A stretch of 48,278 nucleotides of DNA from CAG-877 sp963660495 (GTDB lineage Bacteria > Bacillota_I > Bacilli_A > RF39 > UBA660): assembly GCA_963660495.1 (NCBI GenBank), contig CAVKYO010000046.1:1-48278 (forward strand), in the 5' to 3' direction. Below are positions 31,867 through 41,048 of the stretch, piece by piece. The translations under genes and the position numbers were made by a program. The notes below the pieces were generated by a model. That model had not been told where the DNA came from and ran no database searches. It saw nothing but the letters and a program-made list of their open reading frames with translations. The stretch's first letter is position 1; each line of letters starts with the position of its first letter.

Positions 31867-32319
31867 TTATCTACTAGGCTTAAATGTTCTAGTTGTGCCT
31901 GAAACTTGAAATATCTTTAGATTAGGCATTATTTTATTAATTATAGGAATATCAATAACAATTGCTGTTGTAACCCGGTAATAAACTTTTTCTGGTATAT
32001 CGGTTTCTGTTGTAGCTGTTTCTGTTTCAGCATTATATTTTTTAATGCAGTAACTATCGGCACACTGCCAATCTGAAATTCTTAGGTCAGAAGCATTGTA
32101 TCCAACTTGTAACATGTAGTCTGTTATAGCCTTATTACATTGATTTGTGTCAACACCCGGTTCACAATTACCTTCATATTGTTCTATTGTGCTAATGATT
32201 TTATTCTTTACACGAAATGCTTTTGTATAATTGACATTGAACGCTAAATAACCTGATACTAGTACCAAGAAAACAACAATAATTACCATGTTCATAAGTC
32301 CACCAAATGCATCACGCAT
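31867..32319 (-). CDS. TadE/TadF-like minor pilin
   Basis: A 150-residue protein. A six-residue leader ending in Gly (MRDAFG) and a hydrophobic helix (about 8-28) precede an exterior domain with four Cys (EGNCEPGVDTNQC, WQCADSYC), probably two disulfides. The layout is that of TadE/TadF pseudopilins, though the conserved Glu at +5 after the Gly is absent. GAGGTGA precedes the ATG. It follows the Flp-like pilin gene without a terminator, so the two share a transcript. Confidence 0.68.
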   Translation of the reverse strand: MRDAFGGLMNMVIIVVFLVLVSGYLAFNVNYTKAFRVKNKIISTIEQYEGNCEPGVDTNQCNKAITDYMLQVGYNASDLRISDWQCADSYCIKKYNAETETATTETDIPEKVYYRVTTAIVIDIPIINKIMPNLKIFQVSGTTRTFKPSR

Positions 32320-32346
32320 AAATAATCACCTCTTCTTATTTGTTTT

Positions 32347-32523
32347 TTATCTTCTTTCTAATACGATCATACCACCATTAGGATCATTGGCAGAAATATT
32401 TCCCCATTGAGTGTTCATTGCTGTCTTAATACCTGGCCACATAACCCAGAAAAAACCAATAACTGCTGCTATAGCAATCAAAGTAATTACTGTTAAGTTT
32501 AATTCTCCAGTTGCTGCTTTCAT
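32347..32523 (-). CDS. Flp-like major pilin, 58 residues
   Basis: The frame reads MKAATGELNLTVITLIAIAA, then a membrane helix through GFFWVMWPG and a short exterior part (IKTAMNTQWGNISANDPNGG) ending VLERR. Size, a single N-terminal helix after a short leader with Gly6, and position between TadC and TadE-like genes match a Flp/Tad pilin. It is too short for common gene-length cut-offs and easily missed. AAAGGAG lies 10 bases before the ATG. A near-consensus promoter (32558-32586) serves it, fitting a highly expressed subunit. The usual Glu at +5 of the mature pilin is missing. Confidence 0.78.
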   Translation of the reverse strand: MKAATGELNLTVITLIAIAAVIGFFWVMWPGIKTAMNTQWGNISANDPNGGMIVLERR

Positions 32524-32557
32524 ATACGCATCGCTCCTTTCTTATTATTACAAATTT

Positions 32558-32586
32558 ATTATATCAAAGTACGTTATTTTTATCAA
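32558..32586 (-). promoter_or_regulatory. Strong promoter of the Flp-like pilin gene
   Basis: On the minus strand TTGATA (32586-32581), a 17-base spacer and TATAAT (32563-32558) with an extended TG. Confidence 0.85.
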
Positions 32587-32603
32587 TATTTTTTCATTAA
32601 TTA

Positions 32604-33413
32604 TTACATACTAAACATCATCATCATAGATATTAGGATTATTAACATAACACCAACACCAGTTACAACTAACATAATCATTGTTTGACTTTCCATATGT
32701 CCAAGACGTTCTTTATACTTAGTCTCACGTGCTTTATTTTGAAGATTTGATACTGTTCTTGAAAACATCATTAATCTTTCTTGTTTTCTTTCTTGTGAAC
32801 CTAAACCTAATCTATATAAAAGACGCATCATACGCATAGAATCACGCACTGGATAAGTATTAGCAAAATCCATATATGGATCAATAGTAGAGTCCCCTGA
32901 ATTTATTTTATTAATTAATTCTCTTAAGCCTGGTTTAAATATTTCAGGAGCATCATCTATAGATTTACCTAATGCTACTGGTACAGTATAATGTTGAATT
33001 AAGATTTCTAAACTCTTTAAATAATATGGTAACATTATATCTATTTCATGTAGATGAGTTTTATAAAAGCTTTTAAGTTGCATATAAGGTATTTTAAATA
33101 AAGCTACACCAGCTACAATTGAAAATACTAAGTTTAAAAAGAATTGTGAATTAAATAATGTTCCTGATGAGCCACCTGTTGCACTTATTGCTAATACAAC
33201 TAAAAATCCAATAATAGCATAAGTACATCTTTTCATATATAGTTGATCTACGTCTACTGATTCTCCGTATTTAGCAAAAACTAAGAATGTATAATCTTCT
33301 TCTCTAAATGCTTGTAAATATTTTTCATTATCAATCATAAATTTTTTCTTATCTATAGTTCCATTATATATAAATATACCTATTATGATTGCTCCTACTA
33401 CTAACGCTTCCAT
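32604..33413 (-). CDS. tadC: TadC-like pilus assembly membrane protein
   Basis: A 269-residue protein of the type II secretion F/TadC family. It has an N-terminal helix, a helix pair (YAIIGFLVVLAISATGG, FFLNLVFSIVAGVALFKI), the cytosolic helical domain (HEIDIMLPYYLKSLEILIQH, MMRLLYRLGLGSQERKQERL) and a C-terminal helix (MIMLVVTGVGVMLIILISMM). With TadB it forms the platform that transmits CpaF ATPase motion to pilin assembly. The start overlaps the tadB stop by one base. There is no sign of decay. Confidence 0.85.
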   Translation of the reverse strand: MEALVVGAIIIGIFIYNGTIDKKKFMIDNEKYLQAFREEDYTFLVFAKYGESVDVDQLYMKRCTYAIIGFLVVLAISATGGSSGTLFNSQFFLNLVFSIVAGVALFKIPYMQLKSFYKTHLHEIDIMLPYYLKSLEILIQHYTVPVALGKSIDDAPEIFKPGLRELINKINSGDSTIDPYMDFANTYPVRDSMRMMRLLYRLGLGSQERKQERLMMFSRTVSNLQNKARETKYKERLGHMESQTMIMLVVTGVGVMLIILISMMMMFSM

Positions 33414-34315
33414 TATTCAGCACCTACATTCTCGTTATAGTATCTTTCTCCTTTTACAAGGAAATAAGTATTTATAATTAATACTCCGTGAAGTAAAATT
33501 TTTATATATATTCTTTCTAGTAGAATAATATATGTTTCTCTACCTAGTAAGTATTGTACAAGCATTACCATGAGGTATAACATTATACCGAATTGTAAGA
33601 ATGATTTATGAAATGATGCTCTTTCAATACGGTCTCTATAAACACTTTCTACAAGCATGTCTATATCTAGTTGCATATTATCTAATGAATCAGCTGAGTT
33701 TCTAGCACCTTCTTTTGTTATTTGTAGGAATAACTGGTGCATATTTTTTACGATGTAGTATGGATAAGTTCTACTCATATAGGCAAGAGACTCATCAATA
33801 CTACCATTTTTATAAGCTAATTCTATCATGTAATCTACATCACTTTTTACGGGATCTTCTAGGATACCAGAGTTTCTTACTCCTTCTAGTGATTTAACAA
33901 AACTTTGAGTTGTTGCAAATTCCATAATTACATTTGAGGTATATACTTGAATTTGTTCAAAAATAAATTCACTATATACTCTTTTGCATCTTAGGTATGA
34001 TAAATAAGGTACAAACATAATAACTGCTATTATATAGACAATACAAATTAGTAAGTTATAAAAGTATAGATAAGTAACAGCTCCAGCAAAGGCAGACATA
34101 CCTATTACTTGTATCATGTATTGTCTTGGAGTATATTCTTGACCTAATTCTTTTGTTTTTTCTCTTACTACTTTGAATGAATATGGTGCAAATCTATCAT
34201 ACATTTCTTGGACTTGGACAGTAATAAATTTTCCAACATTCTGCCCTTTATAATTTCTATATGCAAATACGACAAAGGCAATAACTAACAATATTATTAA
34301 TTCTTCTATATACAT
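33413..34315 (-). CDS. tadB: TadB-like pilus assembly membrane protein
   Basis: A 300-residue F-family platform protein. It has an N-terminal helix (LIILLVIAFVVFAYRN), a helix pair near residues 75-105, a cytosolic helical domain (FIFEQIQVYTSNVIMEFATT, LFLQITKEGARNSADSLDNM) and a C-terminal helix (FGIMLYLMVMLVQYLLG). It sits between cpaF and tadC as in most Tad loci. A short gap from cpaF suggests co-translation in one transcript. Confidence 0.85.
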   Translation of the reverse strand: MYIEELIILLVIAFVVFAYRNYKGQNVGKFITVQVQEMYDRFAPYSFKVVREKTKELGQEYTPRQYMIQVIGMSAFAGAVTYLYFYNLLICIVYIIAVIMFVPYLSYLRCKRVYSEFIFEQIQVYTSNVIMEFATTQSFVKSLEGVRNSGILEDPVKSDVDYMIELAYKNGSIDESLAYMSRTYPYYIVKNMHQLFLQITKEGARNSADSLDNMQLDIDMLVESVYRDRIERASFHKSFLQFGIMLYLMVMLVQYLLGRETYIILLERIYIKILLHGVLIINTYFLVKGERYYNENVGAE

Positions 34316-34344
34316 ATTTATTACTCCCTCTTTATTTTATTTTT

Positions 34345-36012
34345 TTATTGTACACTAGGATTACTATCTAATGTTGGTAATTGCTCAGGTATGGTTTGTG
34401 CTACACTTGGTAATCCTTGAGTATTATTAACTGTTGGTATAACTAATCCTGGTTGTAATGGTACATTTACTTGACTTTCTTGTACTTGTGTCAATGGTGT
34501 TGCGACAGTTGGTACAGAAGGTTGTATTTCTTGAATTGGAACAGGTGTTACTCCTTGTTCTACTACTGGATTAGGTTCTACCATAGTTGTTTGTAAATTT
34601 GGTAATACTACTTCTTGTTGTTCTGGTACATTAGGTGTTACTACAGGTGCTGGCAATACTACTTCTGGCGTTTGTATTACTTGGTTTACAGTAGGTTGTT
34701 CTTCTTGTACTATTTGATTCTCAGGTTGTATTTCTATAGGTTGCTCTACTGTTTCTTGTTGTGCTGGTATTGGTAATACTTGAGATGCTTCTTGAACTGG
34801 TACTACAGCCTCAGTAGGAGGTGTATTATTAGTAACAGAAGGTGTCTCTGGTATTACTGTATTTTCTGTAGATGCAACATTTTCATTAACAACAGGTTCT
34901 ACAGTAGTTTCATTTGGTGCAATATTATCTACTTCATTTTCAAATGGGAAATCATCTATCATATGACTTGTAACTGCTGTTATATCAATATTTTGGTTTT
35001 CTAGATACTCAATTAAATGTTTGCTAGGTTTTCTAAGTATAGGTTCTTTACCAAATATTTTTTGATATAAGACTCTACTTTGAGGTTCATTATTTTCATC
35101 TACATAGAATTCTGTAACTTCATCTACTTCACGATGGAATTTACCTCTTTCTTTACTATAGTATGCTCTTATGTGTACACCTAATTGGATGTATCTATAA
35201 ATTGTTGATAGGAACTGATTAACATCTAGATCAGTTTCCATCAAACTGTATAGACGATATGGAATAGCTGATGCTTTATCAGCATGTATTGTAGATAAGA
35301 TATTGTGTCCTGATGATATTGAGTTACGTACAGCTGTAACTGCTTCAGCACTACGTACTTCTGATAGTAGAATCCATTTTGGATTCTGACGCATACAGGT
35401 AACTAATACATCAGTATAACTAGCAACGTTATTTGTTTTCATTGAAACAATATCACGTTGTGGGAATATTTTATCTAAGTGTAATTCCAATGTGTCTTCA
35501 ATAGTTATTATTTTTTCATTTGTTTTAGTATGACTAGCTAGGTATTTTACAAACTCTGTTTTACCTGAACCAGTTTCACCAGAGACGATTATATTACAAT
35601 GTCCTTCTACACATTTTATTAAAATATCATGGATATCTTGTGTAAAGTAATCGTCTTTTAGTAATTTTTCTTTTTCTAAACGAATTTTTGCTGGTGTTTT
35701 ACGTATAACCATGGCAATACCATTTGTTGCTATAGAAGGATGTACAAAGTTAAGACGTAATTCACTTGATTCTGCATCTAGAAATGGTTTAGCATTATTG
35801 AATGTTGTTCCCATAACGTTTGAACATTGGAATGCTAGCTTTTCTACAAATTCTGGTGTTGCTCCATTTACTTCTACTCTAAGTGAGCCTTGTGTTAGAG
35901 AACGAATCCATATCTGTCCATTATTATCATAGGATATATCAGTAATGTCATCATCGTCTAATAGGGATTTTAAAGGCCCAAAATCAAGTTTATCAAAAAT
36001 ATTTTCGTTCAT
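34345..36012 (-). CDS. cpaF: CpaF/TadA-type secretion ATPase with long low-complexity tail
   Basis: A 555-residue protein. Residues 1-~350 are a complete CpaF/VirB11-family ATPase: Walker A GETGSGKT (145-152), Asp box ITIEDTLELHL, Walker B KWILLSEVRS (about 212-221) and His box GHNILSTIHAD (236-246). It powers Tad pilus assembly. Residues ~360-555 are almost pure Pro, Val, Glu, Gln, Thr and Asn, with repeats such as VxPxPVVxxN. Normal CpaF proteins lack this tail. It could tether the motor to other components or, since VirB11 is a relative, link the pilus half to the T4SS half. AGAGG precedes the ATG. Confidence 0.93.
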   Translation of the reverse strand: MNENIFDKLDFGPLKSLLDDDDITDISYDNNGQIWIRSLTQGSLRVEVNGATPEFVEKLAFQCSNVMGTTFNNAKPFLDAESSELRLNFVHPSIATNGIAMVIRKTPAKIRLEKEKLLKDDYFTQDIHDILIKCVEGHCNIIVSGETGSGKTEFVKYLASHTKTNEKIITIEDTLELHLDKIFPQRDIVSMKTNNVASYTDVLVTCMRQNPKWILLSEVRSAEAVTAVRNSISSGHNILSTIHADKASAIPYRLYSLMETDLDVNQFLSTIYRYIQLGVHIRAYYSKERGKFHREVDEVTEFYVDENNEPQSRVLYQKIFGKEPILRKPSKHLIEYLENQNIDITAVTSHMIDDFPFENEVDNIAPNETTVEPVVNENVASTENTVIPETPSVTNNTPPTEAVVPVQEASQVLPIPAQQETVEQPIEIQPENQIVQEEQPTVNQVIQTPEVVLPAPVVTPNVPEQQEVVLPNLQTTMVEPNPVVEQGVTPVPIQEIQPSVPTVATPLTQVQESQVNVPLQPGLVIPTVNNTQGLPSVAQTIPEQLPTLDSNPSVQ

Positions 36013-36041
36013 CTAACCAACCTCTTTCTTTTTCTTTAATC

Positions 36042-36845
36042 TTAACTTTCAGTCCATACTGTAACTTTATTGATCCAGTTCTTTAAATCTTCACTTGATA
36101 TATTAACATCACCTGGTTTATCTTGTAGACTTTCATTTGTTGGTACTGGAATTAATGTTGTATCATAATTTCTTAGATACTCTGCTTTTTTTAGTAATAG
36201 ATACATTTCTTCCGGTACAGCAAATATTATCATAGCTGGTGTTCTTTGTTCATCTAAGTTGGCAAACACAGCTTGACCTGATGCATCTTTTACGGCTAGG
36301 ACTTTAACATTTTCAACTAGTTTTCCTAACATAATTTTATCAGCATCTGGTGTTACTTCACCATCTGTTATTTTATTAACTGCTTTTAGATAAATATCAA
36401 TATAGTTTTCTGGATATACTGAGTTACCATATGTAGATTGTGTAGTAACAGCCATATTATATAATACATATCCTTTTGGATATTTTAAAATTATACTAGC
36501 TGGTAATTGTCCTTCTTCAACTACTGCTGTTGAATAGAATAAGCTTCCTTCTGGAATTATGCTATCAGGACGTGCATACTTATCAATTATTTGTGATTGT
36601 TGAGTAAGCACGTTTCCTTTTAACATTGAAGGTGGAACTTGTATTGTTCCTACCATATCTTGTGTTATTTGTGTTCCTCCTTTAATTGTTTCTTTAGCAT
36701 AAGGAACTGTTATTGGATTAATAGCTTTATTAACACGCAAATTATATCCAACGTATAATACTAAAACTGCAAGTACTACACCAATTACAGTTACAGTATT
36801 TTTGTTTTGCAAGAATTTTTTTAGTCCGTTTGTAGTATTCCCCAT
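36042..36845 (-). CDS. cpaB: CpaB/RcpC-like SAF-domain protein
   Basis: A 267-residue protein. One N-terminal membrane helix (about 17-33) is followed by a SAF domain (ITVPYAKETIKGGTQITQDM, PEGSLFYSTAVVEEG) and an exterior domain of about 150 residues (YVLYNMAVTTQSTYGNSVYP, GKLVENVKVLAVKDASGQAV). The pattern is CpaB/RcpC, a Tad component that in Gram-negatives helps gate the outer-membrane pore and in monoderms probably contacts the wall. AGGAGAGA precedes the ATG. Its place ahead of cpaF is typical of Tad operons. Confidence 0.8.
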   Translation of the reverse strand: MGNTTNGLKKFLQNKNTVTVIGVVLAVLVLYVGYNLRVNKAINPITVPYAKETIKGGTQITQDMVGTIQVPPSMLKGNVLTQQSQIIDKYARPDSIIPEGSLFYSTAVVEEGQLPASIILKYPKGYVLYNMAVTTQSTYGNSVYPENYIDIYLKAVNKITDGEVTPDADKIMLGKLVENVKVLAVKDASGQAVFANLDEQRTPAMIIFAVPEEMYLLLKKAEYLRNYDTTLIPVPTNESLQDKPGDVNISSEDLKNWINKVTVWTES

Positions 36846-36870
36846 TTTATTATCTCTCCTTCTTTATTTA

Positions 36871-37356
36871 TTAATATCCTTGTTGAGGATTATCTGATGT
36901 TATAGGCTTTCCTAATTCATTATTAGGATTATTATATGCCTCTTTTAAATACATATCAGTTAAAACTGTTGACTCAACAATTGCATCATAACTTGTAATT
37001 ATACTTAAATTTTCACCTTTAGCACTAAGAACTGTATCAGACTCTACTTTTACACTTACTTTTGGTGGTACTTCATTTATGTCATAAAAACTTACTGTGT
37101 AATTTCTAGTATTATCAATACTATCAGCAAAACGTCTTAGAAAGTTTTCTACGAATTTATCTTTATCTAATCTAAGTGCACCATTATCACGATAGTATTT
37201 TACATCGATTGCATCACCAATGGCAGCATCTGTAGTTTCTTTTAATAAGTAATAATCAAGTTCACTTCCTGTTGAATAATTAGAAATAATATTAATTAAT
37301 AATAATCCACATAACGCTAGTATAATTATACCAACTGTTAACATTCCTTTATTCAT
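36871..37356 (-). CDS. Pseudopilin-like single-helix exterior protein
   Basis: 161 residues. A short leader (MNKG), a membrane helix (about 5-24, MLTVGIIILALCGLLLINII) and an exterior alpha/beta domain (KFVENFLRRFADSIDNTRNY, VSFYDINEVPPKVSVKVESD) with no Cys. The layout resembles TadE-type minor pilins, and it sits between the large exoprotein and CpaB. The ribosome site GGAGG overlaps the end of the upstream gene. The exact family is not clear to me. Confidence 0.62.
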   Translation of the reverse strand: MNKGMLTVGIIILALCGLLLINIISNYSTGSELDYYLLKETTDAAIGDAIDVKYYRDNGALRLDKDKFVENFLRRFADSIDNTRNYTVSFYDINEVPPKVSVKVESDTVLSAKGENLSIITSYDAIVESTVLTDMYLKEAYNNPNNELGKPITSDNPQQGY

Positions 37357-37359
37357 ATA

Positions 37360-40239
37360 CTAACCTCCTTGTTTATAGTTATTACAACTTTCACCGTTTG
37401 CTGTTTGATTATTACATCCAAGTGTTCCCAGACTCTTAATATATTTCTTATCTAGCGTACTTCCATCTCTAAATAATGAACTTTTATAAACTGATACTCC
37501 ATTAATTACTTCAAAAGTACCTTCATATTTTGTGTAGCTTTTAGAATTTGTCGTTCTTATTGCTTTTAATGCCTCTTTATCTAAGTTAAAGCTGTACTCT
37601 GCATCTTCATTATAAACAGAATCTCCTTTAGTTTGAATGCTTTCTATTAAACTTTCTGGATTAATGACGTAATTTGAATTTTTACTATTTGCTGCATCTC
37701 CTGTCCAGTTAAATCCTGGTGTTCTTCCTGTTGTTGTTTTATCAGTAGTTTCTGTCCCATCAGTTGATGGGAATAAGTCTGAATTATCAACGGTACGAAT
37801 TCGATATCTTAATACTGGATTTTCATTTATAGTATCGTCACATGGTGGGTTTGTACAGTTATCCTCAGGTGTAGAACTTGTATTATATAATGCGTAGAAA
37901 CAACTTACATCTATGTTCCAACTGAAATGACCAAAGTCTCTAGTTGTTGCTTTAATATTTAATTCTTCTACTGCATTTTTCAATTCTGTTTCATTCATAG
38001 TGCTACCATCAACATTTTTCATACTGTCCACTTTACTTTTACCCATTTGTTGCATCATTCCATAATACCACCAGCCAACGTTTACATCAGCTGAATTTAA
38101 GTTTGTACAAAATTTATCTTTTTTGTAGTGCCATGCTTTATCTGTTTTTTCAACATAGCTTATTTCACCTGTTTTATTATTAATCCATGTTCCTGGGAAA
38201 CTCCATTCAGTCAAGTATTTGTTTGGAGTTGTATCCTCTGCGTAGCAATAATTTCTATCTAAAATCATATTCTTAGCATCTGTTGCTAAAGCATGACCAT
38301 TTGACTGTTGAATACTACTTGTAAAATCAATCCAATTGTCTGTACTTTCATTTTTTATTTTATTATTAGCTTTAATAGTAAACTCTGCAACTGTAGTTGA
38401 GCATGTTGCTTCGGCTGCACAGCTATTTAAAAAGTCTCTGTATTTTTGTGAATCATCTTCAAAAACACCTGCCGCATCTGAAGGATTTAGTTTATCACCT
38501 TCATTGCAACCAGTATATGAACAGTTCCAGTTACAAACATAATTACCCGTTTTGCCTTCAGGGACATGTCCGTTTGTGTCGGTCCATGCCGTTGCGGTTT
38601 TAAATCCGTTATTATTAGCTTTATAATACCTTATTTCGCTGTTTATCCAACGCCCATATCTTGTACTTGGTCCATAAGCTTTATATTCAACATCATGAGA
38701 CATAGTTTCAGCAGCAATACTGCTATTTAAGAAATAGAATCTAGCGTATTTTGCCCAGTAAGCATTTGATGCTCCTGGTACCCAGATAATATCTCCACTA
38801 TCTCCATTACTCCATTTATAATATCCGTAACATGCCTTGTTACTAGAATTGCTTAATATTTCTTGTGAGACAGCTGCCCCAGCTTCAGCATTTGACATGT
38901 TTTTAAGTATCTCCGCTTTAGTAATGTATCCATTACAAGCTGCTAATTTAGTTGCCTCTACTTTATCAGTATAACTTAATAATTGATTACTATTATTCGC
39001 ATATACTTTGTTATAACATTTATTAATACATTTTTGCGTATATTTACCATTATCACAGGAATTTACACAACTATCAAATTCTTCGTTTGGACCTGCAGAT
39101 TTATCATTACCTGTTTTATCTGAAGATTCACAATAAGCAACAGGTTCACACGTCTTATAATCATCAGCACTTGGTGGAGTTAAATCTCCAGTAGTCTCTG
39201 TTTCGCATGATATTTCACTTTTTACTTTTACTTTATATTCAAAACATAAACCAGCAATTGTTGCGACCGGTGGTCCATATTCAACTGTTATTACTTCTCT
39301 GCAAGTTTTTTTACATGAATATGTTTTTGTACCAATTCGCTCTGATTTAGTTTCTGCTTTTTCATAGTAATATGAATTTTTATTTACATAATAGTCAGCT
39401 GATGTATCTAAATTAAGGTAGTCACAAGTTAGTCCGATATTTTGAGTTGGATCACCCACTATTGTTGCCCCATTTATATCTGGAAGAGTACCTATTTTAC
39501 CAACGTTATTAAAATAGTATGATGTAAGAGCATTCGCTATTTGATTTTTGATTTCATCATCTGTAGGTTTAGTTGAAAGTGAACTTTTATAACATGCTGG
39601 TATATATGCTTTATATGCTGTTTCATGTGTCACTCCATACCAAGAAGCATCAAAAACTTTTCTTGATACCAAACTACTAAAACTATTATAGTTTCCTGCT
39701 TGAAGTTGTCCACACAGATCTGATTTGGTACTGTTGTCTATTGTATCTTTGGTTGCGGCTTTCACTATCGTGTAAGCTGGACTTTCCACATAGAAACTTT
39801 TAGTTGAATCATCCTCCAGTTTTCCCTTAGTTGTCCTAGCTGATTCAATTGTTTGAACAACTGCATTGGCGTCACTACATTCTTCATTCATTTTAACAAG
39901 TATTACTCCAACGTTATTACTTACATATCCATTATATGAAATTTGAATAGTTTCATTTGTTAGAGTATAGCCAATTCCTGTATACCTAAAACTTGCCCTT
40001 GGTGCTTGTATGTCGTCAGGCTCCACAAGATAAACATTCCATTGATTTGGATCGGCACCTAAGGATATAGTTATTACTTTTGTTTTGTTGTTATTCCTAA
40101 TTGTACCTTTAAAACTTTCTGTGCTACATTTTTTTGTTTCTTCAGCACTAACATCTTTGACATTGAAACATATAAAGAAAGTTAAGCATATAAATAAGAT
40201 TCCCTTTATTATTCTTTTATAATTCTTCTTCATCTTCAT
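37360..40239 (-). CDS. Large secreted Cys-rich protein, candidate pilus-tip or wall adhesin
   Basis: About 959 residues. A signal peptide (basic MKMKKNYKRIIKG, hydrophobic ILFICLTFFICF, VSAEE cleavage region) precedes a mature part with dozens of Cys, many in pairs (KTCREV, CKKTC, CNWNCSYTGC, CNNQTANGESC). It has a Thr/Ser/Asn-rich composition and no C-terminal membrane helix or LPxTG-like sorting signal. The C-terminal third has RIRTVDNSDLFPSTDG and GRTPGFNWTGDAAN blocks. No known family recognised. It is coupled to the sortase gene by overlap; ATG at 40239 follows GGAAGG, and a GTG six bases earlier is possible. As the largest exported product of the pilus half, it could be a tip adhesin. 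Confidence 0.7.
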   Translation of the reverse strand: MKMKKNYKRIIKGILFICLTFFICFNVKDVSAEETKKCSTESFKGTIRNNNKTKVITISLGADPNQWNVYLVEPDDIQAPRASFRYTGIGYTLTNETIQISYNGYVSNNVGVILVKMNEECSDANAVVQTIESARTTKGKLEDDSTKSFYVESPAYTIVKAATKDTIDNSTKSDLCGQLQAGNYNSFSSLVSRKVFDASWYGVTHETAYKAYIPACYKSSLSTKPTDDEIKNQIANALTSYYFNNVGKIGTLPDINGATIVGDPTQNIGLTCDYLNLDTSADYYVNKNSYYYEKAETKSERIGTKTYSCKKTCREVITVEYGPPVATIAGLCFEYKVKVKSEISCETETTGDLTPPSADDYKTCEPVAYCESSDKTGNDKSAGPNEEFDSCVNSCDNGKYTQKCINKCYNKVYANNSNQLLSYTDKVEATKLAACNGYITKAEILKNMSNAEAGAAVSQEILSNSSNKACYGYYKWSNGDSGDIIWVPGASNAYWAKYARFYFLNSSIAAETMSHDVEYKAYGPSTRYGRWINSEIRYYKANNNGFKTATAWTDTNGHVPEGKTGNYVCNWNCSYTGCNEGDKLNPSDAAGVFEDDSQKYRDFLNSCAAEATCSTTVAEFTIKANNKIKNESTDNWIDFTSSIQQSNGHALATDAKNMILDRNYCYAEDTTPNKYLTEWSFPGTWINNKTGEISYVEKTDKAWHYKKDKFCTNLNSADVNVGWWYYGMMQQMGKSKVDSMKNVDGSTMNETELKNAVEELNIKATTRDFGHFSWNIDVSCFYALYNTSSTPEDNCTNPPCDDTINENPVLRYRIRTVDNSDLFPSTDGTETTDKTTTGRTPGFNWTGDAANSKNSNYVINPESLIESIQTKGDSVYNEDAEYSFNLDKEALKAIRTTNSKSYTKYEGTFEVINGVSVYKSSLFRDGSTLDKKYIKSLGTLGCNNQTANGESCNNYKQGG

Positions 40240-41041
40240 CGCCACCTTCCATTATTTTTTGTATTTCTTTATAATTATTATTTCCTTTGACATCGTAGTT
40301 TTTAATTCTTTCTTTATCACGTACCATTCTAGCGTCTATTTTATATGTATACTTTGGTGAATATCCATAGAATCTTGTACATGTTGCGAGTGTTATAATG
40401 TTATCATTTTCATCTACATCAATATCAAAGTCATAATAACTTTCTTTTAGTGATTTATCTATATATTCTTTTAATTCTTCTTTATCTAGCGAAGTTGTTT
40501 GATATGACAATTCACTATCTTTTACAATTGAAACTGAGAATATTTTATATAAGTAATCTTTTCCATTAATTGTAAATTGTACATATTTGTTATCTTCTAT
40601 AAAGTCTAAATACATGAATGATGGTAATTGTTCAAATCTAGTATGATTTTTATCAGTAATTATTGGATTTCTAGATACATTACGTATATTATGTCCAAGG
40701 ACAAATATTTTATTTTTTACATCATCTATGTCATTTAATACCCAAGTAAAGTCATCTGTTATTTCTTGAATATTTACTGTTCCATCTGAATATATAACTG
40801 GATAATCAATATTTGTACCTTGTACTCTTATCCAAGCAATTGCTTTAGTTTGTTCATGTGTTTTATTATATTTTGTAATGTTTTCTGTTCTTTCTTTTGA
40901 CTCATAGTATGGTTTAAAACTTCCTATAAGTTTTACTAATCCAAATACTAATAAACATCCTATCGCAACTAGTAATAGTGTTGTTAATGCACTGGTATAT
41001 ATTAATCTTTTACTATTACTTTTACTTTTGCGTTTTTTCAT
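40217..41041 (-). CDS. Class B sortase
   Basis: A 274-residue transpeptidase. It has a basic N-terminus and a membrane anchor (about 12-37), then the sortase barrel: AIAWIRVQGTNIDYPVIYSD, FVLGHNIRN with catalytic His117, ITLATCTRF with Cys221 in the TLxTC motif, and DARMVRDK with Arg238. Class B enzymes attach a few substrates to the wall or build pili. The C-terminal GGDEDEEEL tail is acidic. No substrate with a clear sorting signal is seen in the window. It overlaps the large exoprotein gene, which suggests that protein, or a pilin, as partner. Confidence 0.9.
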   Translation of the reverse strand: MKKRKSKSNSKRLIYTSALTTLLLVAIGCLLVFGLVKLIGSFKPYYESKERTENITKYNKTHEQTKAIAWIRVQGTNIDYPVIYSDGTVNIQEITDDFTWVLNDIDDVKNKIFVLGHNIRNVSRNPIITDKNHTRFEQLPSFMYLDFIEDNKYVQFTINGKDYLYKIFSVSIVKDSELSYQTTSLDKEELKEYIDKSLKESYYDFDIDVDENDNIITLATCTRFYGYSPKYTYKIDARMVRDKERIKNYDVKGNNNYKEIQKIMEGGDEDEEEL

Positions 41042-41048
41042 ACTATCC

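Noticed and set aside
32411..32614. Plus-strand 67-codon frame across the Flp region
   Set aside because: It overlaps the well-supported 58-residue pilin and its promoter on the minus strand.
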